A stretch of DNA of 64,000 bases from Bacteriovoracaceae bacterium UBA3083 (GCA_002366565.1 DFBJ01000013.1:676956-740955), one strand, 5' to 3'. Shown: positions 26,001 to 36,031, counted from the stretch's first letter. Translations and numbers: made by a program. Notes: generated from the sequence alone by a model not told the origin.

Positions 26001-26765
26001 ATGATTGAAGAAGAAACAGAAATTACTCCTCCAGAACCTATAGAAATCCTCTTTCAAAATGAAGAAGTTGTTATTGTAACAAAACCTTCAGGTCTTTTAG
26101 TTCATCCATACTGGAAAGAAACTAATGAAAGAGACAACTTGATGAGAAGAGTTCGAGACCAAATAGGACAAAGAGTAAACCCAATACATCGATTAGATAG
26201 ACCAGTATCGGGAGCTATCATGTTTGGCCTAAATGGGGATATTGTAAAGCGTGTCCAAGAGCACTGGCATGATAAAACAAAGGTTCATAAAGAGTACTTA
26301 GCCTTAGCCTTTGGAGAAATAGAAGAAGAAGGAATATTCAACTTCTCTCTCACCAATGACAAGAAAGTTAAGCAAGAGGCCTTAACAAAGTATCGCCCAC
26401 TCACTACAAGTGAAAGAGCTACTCTAATGCAAATAACAATTGAAACAGGAAGAACTCATCAAATAAGACGACACTTTTCAAGGTCTAGTCATCATCTTAT
26501 TGGTGATACTAAACACGGTAAGGGTAAAATAAATAATTATTACAGAGAAACACATAACTTCCATAGAATCTTTCTACACTCTTATAGATTGAAAATAGAT
26601 TTAGATTTTTTAAAAGTTGATATAGAGTCACCACTTACAAAAGAATTAAAAGGGCTACTTGATAATATAAATATCGACTACTCAAATATTCCTACTTGGA
26701 GAGAAGTGACTGGCAATCGATCAGTGGATTTTTCTCTGTCCAAGGATCGCGAACCTTTACCTTAA
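26001..26765 (+). CDS. truC: tRNA pseudouridine synthase TruC-like
   Basis: This 254-residue RluA-family pseudouridine synthase resembles E. coli TruC, which modifies tRNA position 65. Motif I is HRLDRPVSGAIMFGL, containing the catalytic Asp. Other family segments are KPSGLLVHPYW, ETGRTHQIRRHFSRSSHHLIGD and LHSYRLKIDL. The preceding VRDQIGQRVNP is also TruC-like (VRDQIGQHV in E. coli). There is no S4 domain, consistent with TruC rather than RluD. The last 74 bp overlap the 3' end of the opposite-strand exported-protein gene. Confidence 0.88.
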   Translation: MIEEETEITPPEPIEILFQNEEVVIVTKPSGLLVHPYWKETNERDNLMRRVRDQIGQRVNPIHRLDRPVSGAIMFGLNGDIVKRVQEHWHDKTKVHKEYLALAFGEIEEEGIFNFSLTNDKKVKQEALTKYRPLTTSERATLMQITIETGRTHQIRRHFSRSSHHLIGDTKHGKGKINNYYRETHNFHRIFLHSYRLKIDLDFLKVDIESPLTKELKGLLDNINIDYSNIPTWREVTGNRSVDFSLSKDREPLP

Positions 26766-27141
26766 TCATACCACTATCTAATAAGGCCATATCAGGAATA
26801 TCTGCATTTCTATCATTACAGTTGTACTCAGCAACTGTTTTGATGTTTTTCAATTTACAACTCGTCTTAGAATAAAGTTTTACCTCTTTTTCTAAGATTG
26901 CTTTTGATTTTTTAAAGTCTACACGATCAAGATTTGAATTGAATATATAGGTATCAGCAGGCCTCAACATCTTCTTAACTTTTACAACTATGAGGCAGTT
27001 ATAATTCTTATGAACAATAGGTGTTGATTTCTTAACAACTCCCTCTAGGCATACTGCTGGTGGATTATGTGGGTATTCACACATCGCAAATAAATTAGAA
27101 ATATAAAAAAATGGAATAAGTAGAACTATCTTTAACATCAT
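26692..27141 (-). CDS. Small exported cysteine-containing protein, unknown
   Basis: This protein is 149 residues. A signal peptide (IVLLIPFFYISNLFA, cleavage about residue 19) is followed by a mature protein with six cysteines (CEYPH, VCLEG, NCLIV, SCKL, NCND, DCQS), suggesting disulfides in the periplasm or outside. No family recognised. It starts inside the stop of the nuclease/phosphatase-fold gene (TAATG), so the two are co-translated. Its end overlaps truC tail-to-tail by 74 bp. Confidence 0.65.
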   Translation of the reverse strand: MMLKIVLLIPFFYISNLFAMCEYPHNPPAVCLEGVVKKSTPIVHKNYNCLIVVKVKKMLRPADTYIFNSNLDRVDFKKSKAILEKEVKLYSKTSCKLKNIKTVAEYNCNDRNADIPDMALLDSGMIKVKVRDPWTEKNPLIDCQSLLSK

Positions 27142-28844
27142 TACTTATTAGAACAGTTCATAAAGATTGGGTAATGATCACTTATGATCTCTTTGTAAAC
27201 ACGATAAAATGTATTATTACTAAGCTGAGAGAGGAACACTCTGTCTTTATAGTAGTTTAAACGCTGATCAATTTTTGAGTCATCTTTTACTATCTGACCT
27301 CTTTTTATTGTATAAACTTTATTCAAAGAAGATTCTAGTTCATTAACTTTTCGATTCATTTGCCTTTGACCAGTTTTTGTCATTTGATAATCAAATGAAG
27401 TCAAAGAACTTTCTCCTAAAAAGGATTCATCAGGAAAGACTTGATCATTATTTTTGTTCAGACTTTTAATTCTCTTAGAACGAACAATATAATTGTCACT
27501 TATATACTTATAAACATCACCGTTTAAATACTCTAGTCTAGATGTATCGAAATCATTATTTCCTTTTCTACAATTAGGAAAGCTATTCTCTGGAACTATA
27601 AAGTGATCATAGTTACTCGCCATAGCGTTTGTAGGAATTCCTCTATAGTTTTCCTTTGCTAAACTAAGACTTGTTTCAACTTCAATTAATAGTTCGTGAT
27701 CACCCGTTTCTTTTAAAAGATTACTCCAAAACGGATTATCTGCTGTTAAATTCATATCGCCAACGTACATGACATCTTTTTCTTTATACTTATTTTTAAG
27801 CTTATCCATTAGCTCCATTATAACTTTTGCTTCAGCAAAACGAGCATAATTTGTAGAGTCTAAACCTACGCCTAGATCCTTATAGTCAGAAACTCCAAAT
27901 GCAGGTTTAAGAATATTTTCCATATCTTCTTTATCCTCAACAGGATGAGGAGATGTAAAAACAACATGTGAAGCAAGAATAGAAAAATCAAATCGTCCAC
28001 TTTTAAAGCTCGCAAGAAGTGGCCTTCTAGAGAAAATATGAGTCGTCTCTCGTCCCATAAAGCTCTTTCTTAAATTTGGAAAGCATGCATACTTCTTCCC
28101 CGAAGTACGGGAATAAGTATCTTGGCAATGTTCGTTTGTAATAGGTTTAATGAACCTTGCTCTATAGTAAAAACCAGTAAGTTCTTTAACATGAGTAGGT
28201 TTAGCAGAGTCGCCCCTTGGACTAAGAATAAGAGACCAAGAGCTATCAAGTTTTCTAAGCTCTGATAATACTTTTAAATATCCCGGAGACCTATATAACG
28301 TTGGAGCTTTATTTATTGTATCTGAAACTACTGCAATCTTTGCCTTGAGAGTTTGAACTTTATCGAGATCACCATTCTTTTTCGCTTTATTCAAATCTTT
28401 CTTTAGGGATCTTAGCTCAGCTGGACCTTCGAAAATAGCATCGATAACTTCTTTATTATTTTTAGCATCGAGACTAACTAGTGGAAGTAACTCTAAAGCA
28501 CCAACAACATCAGACTTGTTAATAATCTGAGCAATCAATGCATAGTCTTTATAACCTGAATTTAATGAACCTGGATGCCATAAATTAAAGCCACCGATTC
28601 TAACCTTACCGTTTTTAATGGCCCTTGATTGTGAGTATTGTTTATCTGAACTAGAATTATAGTGCTGGAACAAAGATCCACACTCAACATCATATTCACC
28701 ATTGATTAAATATTTCTTATTATTTGAACATTCCTCTTGCAGTTCAGCTATAGCAAGACGGTCGCTTTCAACAGTTTTTGAAAAACTTGGGCTCATTGCT
28801 GAGAAGAAAATAAATAGCCATAAAATGTAATTTATCTTGCCCAT
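27141..28844 (-). CDS. Secreted endonuclease/exonuclease/phosphatase-fold protein
   Basis: This protein is 567 residues from the preferred ATG at 28844, which has GGAG 8 nt upstream and begins a good signal peptide (ending SFS). The upstream in-frame start (28874) has neither. EEP (DNase I-like) features, in order: VRIGGFNLWHPGS, VVGALELLPL (possible metal Glu), long insertions, SHVVF, YVGDMNLTADNPFW (catalytic Asp/Asn), YDHFIVPE and the C-terminal SDHYPIFM (Asp-His). This suggests a secreted nuclease or phosphodiesterase. It is longer than simple nucleases owing to a charged insertion around 130-190. Coupled to the following small exported protein. Confidence 0.8.
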   Translation of the reverse strand: MGKINYILWLFIFFSAMSPSFSKTVESDRLAIAELQEECSNNKKYLINGEYDVECGSLFQHYNSSSDKQYSQSRAIKNGKVRIGGFNLWHPGSLNSGYKDYALIAQIINKSDVVGALELLPLVSLDAKNNKEVIDAIFEGPAELRSLKKDLNKAKKNGDLDKVQTLKAKIAVVSDTINKAPTLYRSPGYLKVLSELRKLDSSWSLILSPRGDSAKPTHVKELTGFYYRARFIKPITNEHCQDTYSRTSGKKYACFPNLRKSFMGRETTHIFSRRPLLASFKSGRFDFSILASHVVFTSPHPVEDKEDMENILKPAFGVSDYKDLGVGLDSTNYARFAEAKVIMELMDKLKNKYKEKDVMYVGDMNLTADNPFWSNLLKETGDHELLIEVETSLSLAKENYRGIPTNAMASNYDHFIVPENSFPNCRKGNNDFDTSRLEYLNGDVYKYISDNYIVRSKRIKSLNKNNDQVFPDESFLGESSLTSFDYQMTKTGQRQMNRKVNELESSLNKVYTIKRGQIVKDDSKIDQRLNYYKDRVFLSQLSNNTFYRVYKEIISDHYPIFMNCSNK

Positions 28845-29244
28845 AAAAGCTCCTTTAGAACTAAGGACCAACAAGATACATCAGTGCTGACTTTTTAGCA
28901 AAAATAAAAAAGTTATAACATACTGATATTACGAGATTAATTATTAGAAATTCATTAGTCTTTCCATCAAAAACTTATTATTTATGAACTAATATTTTAC
29001 TGTTTTAAGTAAGCTCCTGAAATGACATATCTCTCAATTTCCCTAGATTCTACTCCAATGAGCGCAGTACTTCTTAAGCATCAATTTCAGCTAATTCTTA
29101 TAGATTACCTATTGAAGCTGTCCTACATTTCCAAAAGATATTAAGAACTTAGCTCAATCAATTTTCCTAAAGATAATACTGTATCGTACCGATATGATTT
29201 TAGAATGCTTTTGAATAAATAAACCAATTACGAGGTCAGAGGAT
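28845..29244. other. 400-bp AT-rich divergent intergenic region
   Basis: Separates two divergent genes for secreted proteins and must hold both promoters. I see Shine-Dalgarno sequences for both neighbours but no clear hairpin, repeat or RNA. A 28-codon frame at 29058 has no ribosome site and is not supported. Confidence 0.4.
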
Positions 29245-30195
29245 ATGCTCCTAAAGAAAATTTCAATTATCTTATTAATACTTTCTCTTAATACTGCTCA
29301 CGCTGCAGGTGGAAAGCTTATAGATTACCTTATATTTGATTCTGGAGTTGCAGAGATATTAACTAAGAATGGTGTTGATGCAATAGCGATCCCTAGAGTG
29401 AAGAGATATGTATCAAACTCACTTCAGGCCCTAAACTTCTCAGGAAAAACTCCAACTAAAGCGGAACTGAAAGAGATACTAAATGGTCTCTCTGGAACTT
29501 CACAAGATTTGAAAATTAAAAAGTCACTCTTGGCTCTACTTGATAAACCTGAAGATAAAATAAAAAAACAAGACGTAGTTAATGCTATTAATAGTCTTAT
29601 CTTTCTAGCAAACAGACATGGAAGCACAGGTTCAACTATGCTGGCATGTGCTCAGTGCGTGAGTGATGTGCTTAGTAAGAATGGTTTTAAGTTTACATTA
29701 GAAGAAATTAATAACACTACAGCGAAGAAGGTTTTAGACCAAACTCTTCCAAAGCAACCAAGACAATTAACAAATTATATCAATACAAAAATGGCTAAGT
29801 TTAACTTTGGAGATCTATCAAGAGTAAGTCCATCGATGTTAAAGCCTGAAGAAGAGAAATCACTTGGACTATTCCTAGGACTAGCGGAAGCTGGTACTAA
29901 GAAGCAAAAGGCCCTAATAGAAGCAGTAAGAGAGTTTAGTACTGACCAGAATGGAGTAACGAACTTAATTGACTCTAGAAATCCACATACATTTTGGAAA
30001 CTATTTAGTGAAGATATGGATGATGAAACAGTTGAAGGTTGGACTAAAATTATTAAAGAAGCAAATGCAAATGCTGATGGACAAACAAATAAACAAGAAG
30101 CATTCTACTCAGCTCTAAAGAAGAGAGCTGGTGATGATGAATATATGAATGACCAACTTGAGTTTTTAAAGAAAAAGAGTTGTTTCTTTAGATAA
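29245..30195 (+). CDS. Secreted protein of unknown function
   Basis: This protein is 316 residues. The signal peptide (MLLKKISIILLILSLNTAHA) is clear and the ATG has GAGG at about 9 nt. The mature protein is mostly helical and charged, with one CAQC pair (about residue 135) and a near-terminal Cys (KKKSCFFR). No domain recognised. It is convergent with the 1568-residue gene, with a shared stem-loop between them, and lies in a stretch in which every gene encodes a secreted protein. Confidence 0.75.
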   Translation: MLLKKISIILLILSLNTAHAAGGKLIDYLIFDSGVAEILTKNGVDAIAIPRVKRYVSNSLQALNFSGKTPTKAELKEILNGLSGTSQDLKIKKSLLALLDKPEDKIKKQDVVNAINSLIFLANRHGSTGSTMLACAQCVSDVLSKNGFKFTLEEINNTTAKKVLDQTLPKQPRQLTNYINTKMAKFNFGDLSRVSPSMLKPEEEKSLGLFLGLAEAGTKKQKALIEAVREFSTDQNGVTNLIDSRNPHTFWKLFSEDMDDETVEGWTKIIKEANANADGQTNKQEAFYSALKKRAGDDEYMNDQLEFLKKKSCFFR

Positions 30196-30209
30196 ATAAC
30201 GACTTAAAT

Positions 30210-30232
30210 GAGAAGCTCAGTCAGAGCTTCTC
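30210..30232. terminator. Stem-loop between convergent genes
   Basis: GAGAAGCTC (30210-30218), five-base loop, GAGCTTCTC (30224-30232): a perfect 9-bp stem placed between the two convergent stop codons. It lacks a strong T-run on either side, so termination may need other factors. Confidence 0.5.
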
Positions 30233-30241
30233 AATCACTAA

Positions 30242-33200
30242 TTACATAAAATCAACAACACCTGGATCTCTACTTATAATTAATACTTTTAAAGCATTAA
30301 CGAATTTATCAAATTCACCAGCAGTATTGTACTCTGATAATTCTCTTACAACCTTATAGGCCATATCACCAAGGTTCTTCATTTCGAAAATATTATCAAT
30401 TGGAGCCGATGACCAAATAACTTGAGCAAGAGCTTCTTCTCTTGGTCCTTCAGCTTTAAACAATAACTTTTTTATAGAAGTTGGTGACATCTCTACAAAT
30501 TCTTTAAAAGATGCTTGCTTATCTTTTCCAAGGGTACCTATAAACTTACTAACGTTCCCTGATGAAATTTTCTGAGAAGCAAATTCATGAACTCTTTTTG
30601 CTACAGCTTCTTGAAATGCATCCATTTCCTTTGAAATCTTCTTAGACTTCTCTGTTGAAGCAGATAAGATAGCCTCATCTACAGTCTTATCAAATGCCTT
30701 TAATGCCTCAAAAGTAGTCTCTGCTGCAACTTGCTTTGAAAGTCCAAAAGTCTCTCTTGCTGATGCTTTTGTAGACTCATAAACAAGTCTTACTCTTGCA
30801 TTTAGAAACTTCTTCATAATTAATCCGTCAGCAAGATCATATACAGCTCCTGATACTCTATTAACAAAAGCAGATGAAGTATTCTTTAATACTCCTCCAG
30901 TATGAGGTCCACCCTCTAAAAGAACCATATAAGGAATCTCTCTCTTTCTAACTGGAATCTTAACAAAGATATCAGAAAGATCTTCCATATTCTTAACAAG
31001 GTACTCTGTAAGATCATCACCATTTTTAGCTACTTGATCTAAACCATTAATCATATTATTTATTTTCTTACCGTTCTTAGCTAGTTGCTCAAAACGAAAC
31101 TTCTTAATCCAATTAGTTCCCCAAAGGTATTCACCTTTATTTGCTTTATTCATCACAGCTCTTGCATGAACTAATTTATCATGAGAGCTAAACCACTTAC
31201 CTTTATATGATTCTAATAATCTTTGTAGAACCTTAGGGTTATGTCCAAAGTAATCAGCAACAACTTCAGCAGTTTTCTTATTGATCATCTCAGGAGTTTC
31301 TCTAACCACTACATTACTTGAGTATTCAAAGATTTCGTCACCAGAAAGTTTAGCGTTGTTTTTAAATGGAGATAAAATCTCACCTAATTTTTTAGTCATT
31401 TGGTTCATTGTGATCTTCCCTCTTCTGTAAAGGTGCTTCACATTTTCCATTTCACTCATAGCATTCTTAACGGCTTCTTCAGAGGCACCGTTTCTTACTA
31501 ATTCTTTAGAAATACTTTCTACAGCTTTTGATGCTTCATCAGTATTCTTCCCTAAAGCTTTAGCAAGGTCATCTTGTAGAGATTTAAAACCAAGTACGTA
31601 TCTAGCAAAACTTACGTCTGCTTCAGTTGCTGCAGTCTTACCTGCAACTCCTGCCATATTCCAGGCCTTCTTAAATCCAATTTTTCCTGTATTTCTAAGC
31701 ATTGTTCTCGCAGAAACATAAGTCATTTTTGAACCAACTTTAACAGCTCTTCCAATAACTCCTACCATTGGGATTAAAGATACAGCTTCAAATATTGCCC
31801 ATCCCCAAGTTCTAGATACTTCATCAGAGCTTCCAGAGGTTGCAAACCCCATGTCTTCCATTTTCTTTATCTTTTCTTCATTTGCATCAGCTTCCGATTT
31901 TCTACTAACTTCTCTATAGATAAGGCTCGATTGCATTGTAAGAGCAGAAGTACCTGCTGCAATCATTGCAATCCCTAGAGGAGCACATAAACCACCAGTA
32001 ACACCAGTACAAGCTGCACCTATTAGGATTGCTCCAATCCCTAAAAAACCAGCTCCTAATCCTAACCACATATCAGTCCACTCAGCATCTGACATTGAGT
32101 TAATCTTATCTAATACATTTTCAGGTACACCAGGTAGACCTGCAAGTTGATTTAATTGATTCTGTGCCTTTGAAGTTGCATAGAAAAGTGTTTTCATATC
32201 TTCATGAGTATCTGCATTCATATTACAGAATTCATTTAAGTTATTTAGAACTTTCAACTTTCTTACATGAGCTGCTTCTTTAATTAGATCTTTAAAGATT
32301 GGAGATTTAATACCATTATCCAAAGAAAGAAAGTTCATCTTTGCAGAGAATTTATTATCGATTCCATTCTCTTGAGAGAATTCTTCAAACATTGCGATTT
32401 GTTGGTCAACATTTCCTTTATTATTATAAAGATTTAAAAAGAATTGCCCAATTTGTCCTTCATCACTTTCTAAAAGATCATCAATTTCATCCCATGCTTG
32501 GCTTGAAATATTAGTACGAGATTTAGATTCATATCTTTCTACATTTTCTCTCGTTAAAAGTGTTTCATAAGAAAGATCTTCAAGTCTTGAGTAATAACTC
32601 TTACCATCTAGCTCAGTTTGAAAGATATTAGAATTTTCTTCATTTACTCTTTCTGCTATATCATTCCAAAACGCATCCTTTTCATCTTCAGATAGGATAT
32701 TATTTGCATAACTAGGAACTAATACTTTATCAATATTTAATTTCTTCGCTGCTTTCTTAAGCATTTCAATATGAATCTTTACATTTTCTCTTTGTGTCTT
32801 TGTTTCACTTGAAACACGCTTTCCTCTTCTTGTTTGTATAAACTTTGGAGTAATCCCCTCTTCTACATGCTCTAATTCATCTAGAGCGATTAGGTAACTT
32901 AGTCTTACAGATGCCCATGGGTTTAATGCCTGCATTTGACCTGTTAAAAAGTCATACTCAGTCATATCACTAAATGAGAAGTCTGAACTTCCTCTATTTG
33001 TATTGATATTCCAAATATATCCAAATACTGGGTAGTTTTCTTCTATTTTCATTTCTTCTAATCTTCTTAAAGGAACAAAGTCTGAAGTTGTAACAAATTC
33101 TTTTAAGTAATCTGCCATTTGAGCAACTATATGTTTCCCCATTCCATCCTTACAAAAATCTGCACCTTTCCCTACATAGTGACATGCTAATTGAGCGTCT

Positions 33201-34948
33201 TTATAGGCAACATCAGTTTTTGAAACTTCTCTCTTTGACTCTAAAAAGAATGCAATTTTGTTAAGGGCCCAATTTCTCCATACAGCTGAACCGTATAAAG
33301 ATGGGAATTTAATTTTAGATTTATTCTTATTAAGCTTTTGAATAAGTCTTTCAGACATAATATCAGTATAGTGAGTTGCACCTTTTCTTTGCATTAACTC
33401 TGCAAGAAATAATGATAAGTTTTGTCTTTGTGTATTGATAGAAGTTAGTGTTCCATCTTCTAGTTTTGTTTCATATAATTTATCTGCTGATGGTTTCTCG
33501 AAAAACTTCTGAAACTCTGTACCAATAGCATATGTGTAAGTTCTTGCTGCAGAATGCTTTCCTGTTCTTCTATTATAGCTCGAGTTCATTTTTCCTTTAA
33601 AAACACTCATTGCTTCTTGTAACTTCATCTGTACTACAGTTGTATAGTGAGAAACATCGTCAATATCAGACTTTGTAAAGTGACTTCCGTCTCTTGAGTT
33701 TCTTAAAGCACTCTTATACTCTTCAAAAGGAAGTAATCCAGAGTATCCCATTTTAGTAGGATCTTTATCAGCATTATCCATAAAGTATTCAAGATACTGA
33801 TAGTTATTAAGGCTAAACGTTAACCCATGCCCTGACATTATATTTTGAAGATAAGTATCTCCCTGTCCTTCAGAAAAGTTAAACTTAAATTTCTCAGGAA
33901 GGCTTCCGTTGAAGTGAGACTGACATGACTTTGGAACGTCTACAGCTTCTTCATCACCTAACATCGCCTGGTAAACATATATCTGAGACATCATCATATG
34001 AAGAGTAAACCACTTAAGAGCTCTTACATAATTTCTCTTTGTAGGAGTCTTAACAAGAGTTAATACATCTCTTGAAAGGATCTCATTTTCATTAAATACT
34101 AATCTAGACTTTCCCCATGTCTCATCTAAAATTGATAAGTGGTAAGGATCTGTTTGCTCATTTGGACCTAAAGTGATTAATTTTCTTTGATCAATTTCAT
34201 CTTCTTCAAATAAATCTGTTGGAAAATCAGTTAATAATGATTCATAAAAAAGTTTACCGTCATATTCTTCCTCAACATATGATCTTTTAGAAACAACAAG
34301 GTCTCTCATTGGAAGTAAAACTCCTCCAAGATAGTTTACTAATAAGTTTCTTCTAATTTCTTCATCAATATTTTCGTCATATAGGTACTTATTTAGTTCT
34401 GTTTTTATTAAAGTTGCTTTCTTATTTAAAGAAGTTAAAAGTTCATCATTTGCTCCAAGAGAAGGTATCTCACTCTCTCTATCTTCTTCTTCAAGCTTCA
34501 TTACTTTCTCAGCAAACTTTTCAATATGTCCTTTAACTCTTTGTGGTACACATCTTTGCGCTTCTTCTTTTGCTAGATTTTCATCAAAAGTATATAGGTA
34601 CTGTCCACAAGATACTTCATTTATACCTTTTACTATTTTTTCCCAGTTACTTAGTGTGTTTTCGTCGTAAGCAATTACTTCTTCTTCATCAAATCCAAAA
34701 AAATCTTCTTCTACTTCTTCGTCTTCACTTACTGCATCTTCAAGAACATCAACTTCTTCAGTAGAACAAGTCGCCTTTAAATCTTTACCTTTAATTGAAT
34801 CTTTAAACTCATTGATTTCATTTAATAGCTCTTCACTAGAGTATATATATGTATAACTCTCAGAAGCTGGAACACGTAGAATCGTCTCAGCGAAAGCTAA
34901 TTGAAAAGAAATTAGGTAAATTAAAATTGCAGAGATAAATCTCTTCAT
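30242..34948 (-). CDS. Giant exported protein (1568 aa), unknown
   Basis: A clear signal peptide (ending QLAFA, residue 20) and an AAGGGGA Shine-Dalgarno mark the start. A strongly acidic stretch (about 60-90, EEVEEDFFGFDEEE) is followed by about 850 helical residues. A hydrophobic, glycine-rich pair of segments follows at about 960-1005 (LGLGAGFLGIGAILIGAACTG and CAPLGIAMIAAGTSAL), then a weaker one near 1055 (AVSLIPMVGVIGRAV), and a long helical C-terminal region of about 500 residues. The glycine/alanine-rich hairpin recalls pore- or membrane-inserting segments of large toxins, but I recognise no catalytic motif. It lies among secreted proteins. Confidence 0.8.
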   Translation of the reverse strand: MKRFISAILIYLISFQLAFAETILRVPASESYTYIYSSEELLNEINEFKDSIKGKDLKATCSTEEVDVLEDAVSEDEEVEEDFFGFDEEEVIAYDENTLSNWEKIVKGINEVSCGQYLYTFDENLAKEEAQRCVPQRVKGHIEKFAEKVMKLEEEDRESEIPSLGANDELLTSLNKKATLIKTELNKYLYDENIDEEIRRNLLVNYLGGVLLPMRDLVVSKRSYVEEEYDGKLFYESLLTDFPTDLFEEDEIDQRKLITLGPNEQTDPYHLSILDETWGKSRLVFNENEILSRDVLTLVKTPTKRNYVRALKWFTLHMMMSQIYVYQAMLGDEEAVDVPKSCQSHFNGSLPEKFKFNFSEGQGDTYLQNIMSGHGLTFSLNNYQYLEYFMDNADKDPTKMGYSGLLPFEEYKSALRNSRDGSHFTKSDIDDVSHYTTVVQMKLQEAMSVFKGKMNSSYNRRTGKHSAARTYTYAIGTEFQKFFEKPSADKLYETKLEDGTLTSINTQRQNLSLFLAELMQRKGATHYTDIMSERLIQKLNKNKSKIKFPSLYGSAVWRNWALNKIAFFLESKREVSKTDVAYKDAQLACHYVGKGADFCKDGMGKHIVAQMADYLKEFVTTSDFVPLRRLEEMKIEENYPVFGYIWNINTNRGSSDFSFSDMTEYDFLTGQMQALNPWASVRLSYLIALDELEHVEEGITPKFIQTRRGKRVSSETKTQRENVKIHIEMLKKAAKKLNIDKVLVPSYANNILSEDEKDAFWNDIAERVNEENSNIFQTELDGKSYYSRLEDLSYETLLTRENVERYESKSRTNISSQAWDEIDDLLESDEGQIGQFFLNLYNNKGNVDQQIAMFEEFSQENGIDNKFSAKMNFLSLDNGIKSPIFKDLIKEAAHVRKLKVLNNLNEFCNMNADTHEDMKTLFYATSKAQNQLNQLAGLPGVPENVLDKINSMSDAEWTDMWLGLGAGFLGIGAILIGAACTGVTGGLCAPLGIAMIAAGTSALTMQSSLIYREVSRKSEADANEEKIKKMEDMGFATSGSSDEVSRTWGWAIFEAVSLIPMVGVIGRAVKVGSKMTYVSARTMLRNTGKIGFKKAWNMAGVAGKTAATEADVSFARYVLGFKSLQDDLAKALGKNTDEASKAVESISKELVRNGASEEAVKNAMSEMENVKHLYRRGKITMNQMTKKLGEILSPFKNNAKLSGDEIFEYSSNVVVRETPEMINKKTAEVVADYFGHNPKVLQRLLESYKGKWFSSHDKLVHARAVMNKANKGEYLWGTNWIKKFRFEQLAKNGKKINNMINGLDQVAKNGDDLTEYLVKNMEDLSDIFVKIPVRKREIPYMVLLEGGPHTGGVLKNTSSAFVNRVSGAVYDLADGLIMKKFLNARVRLVYESTKASARETFGLSKQVAAETTFEALKAFDKTVDEAILSASTEKSKKISKEMDAFQEAVAKRVHEFASQKISSGNVSKFIGTLGKDKQASFKEFVEMSPTSIKKLLFKAEGPREEALAQVIWSSAPIDNIFEMKNLGDMAYKVVRELSEYNTAGEFDKFVNALKVLIISRDPGVVDFM

Positions 34949-35134
34949 ATAAGTCCCCTTAGATATATATATGTATATAGTTGCAAACTAAGGGCCAACA
35001 GCTCAGAGACAGACCTGAGTGATTTCAATATGTTATTTTTTATATAGTTGTATAAATTTTAGACATGTTAGATTTTTAACACTTCAAGGTATTGAAATAG
35101 CTAAATTATGGAGCAAGAATTGTAACTTTTAAAC

Positions 35135-35160
35135 CAAAAAAAGGCCCTACAAAAGGGCCT
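35135..35160 (-). terminator. Intrinsic terminator of the Asn/Arg-rich protein gene
   Basis: On the minus strand AGGCCCT, a five-base loop and AGGGCCT are followed by a run of T (plus-strand A run at 35135-35141). It lies 14 bp after the stop at 35174. Confidence 0.8.
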
Positions 35161-35173
35161 AGTCTGTAGTGAA

Positions 35174-36031
35174 TTAGTTCCAATTATCGTTGAAGTCTTG
35201 ATCCCAATCATCTCCATAACCATCATATGAGTCATCGTAGATATCAGAGTAAAAATCGTCATTTAAATCATAGTCATAGTCATCAACGCTTCCATCTAGT
35301 CTCTCAGAACAGAAATATCTATAATCACTTGACCAGCTATTCATTTGATCTCTTTGACTAGCACAAAGGTCATAACCAGTTGAACATGTATTATTGTAGT
35401 AAGTTCTCTCTACTGTATTATTCCATCCATCAACAAGTTCATAGTTACACATATCAACGTGACTATATCTGTGGCTATAACCATTGTAGTTGTACCATGG
35501 ATAGTTATTATTCCAATAGTATCCATCATTCCAAGTAACTCTAACTCTTAGCCATCTATTCCAGTAAATACTTCTGTATGGAACTGATCTAAAGTAACTT
35601 CTTCTATTATTGTATCTACTGTGATGAGATCTATTGTAGCGGTATGATGAGTGATTATGTCTTACGTATCTAGAGTTAGACCTATTCCAATTTGGGCGAT
35701 GTCCATAATCTCTATAAGCAGAAGTTCTTCTAGCTGTACTTACTCTAGTGTTATTTCTTACAGTATTTCTATTTCTATTTCTATTTACTGTAGTGTTATT
35801 TCTAGTAGTTCCTCTATTTCTGCTTACTGTAGTATTATTTCTAGTAGTTCCTCTATTTCTACTTACTGTAGTGTTAGAGTTATTTCTTTGAGGTCTAACA
35901 GTATCTCTATTATTACGAGTATTTCTTGATGTACACTGCTTACCTCTTTGGCATTCTCTAGCGTTTGTATTACCTGAATCAATATATATGAATGCAGTTA
36001 ATACAAAACATCCTATAAAAAAGTTCTTCAT
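35174..36031 (-). CDS. Secreted Asn/Arg/Tyr-rich low-complexity protein
   Basis: This protein is 285 residues with a signal peptide (cleavage near NTNA) and a GGGGA Shine-Dalgarno. Residues about 30-105 hold tandem copies of a unit of about 13 residues (GTTRNNTTVSRNR). The middle is rich in Tyr, His, Arg and Trp (NWNRSNSRYVRHNHSSYRYN), and residues about 190-240 contain four cysteines (DMCNYEL, NTCSTGYDLCASQ, YFCSERL). The C-terminus is very acidic (DDYDYDLNDDFYSD). Charge thus runs from very basic to very acidic. No family recognised; perhaps a surface or matrix protein. Confidence 0.75.
   Translation of the reverse strand: MKNFFIGCFVLTAFIYIDSGNTNARECQRGKQCTSRNTRNNRDTVRPQRNNSNTTVSRNRGTTRNNTTVSRNRGTTRNNTTVNRNRNRNTVRNNTRVSTARRTSAYRDYGHRPNWNRSNSRYVRHNHSSYRYNRSHHSRYNNRRSYFRSVPYRSIYWNRWLRVRVTWNDGYYWNNNYPWYNYNGYSHRYSHVDMCNYELVDGWNNTVERTYYNNTCSTGYDLCASQRDQMNSWSSDYRYFCSERLDGSVDDYDYDLNDDFYSDIYDDSYDGYGDDWDQDFNDNWN
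35755..35885 (-). repeat. Tandem coding repeats (about 39-45 bp) in the Asn/Arg-rich gene
   Basis: Near-identical blocks encoding the GTTRNNTTVSRNR unit recur here with diverged flanks. The plus strand shows repeated TTATTTCTAGTAGTTCCTC segments. Confidence 0.7.

Noticed and set aside
29058..29144. 28-codon ORF in the intergenic region before 29245
   Set aside because: No ribosome site and no recognisable product.
35651..35929. Plus-strand Ser/Ile-rich ORF
   Set aside because: Antisense of the Asn/Arg-rich repeat gene, which has its own ribosome site, signal peptide and terminator.
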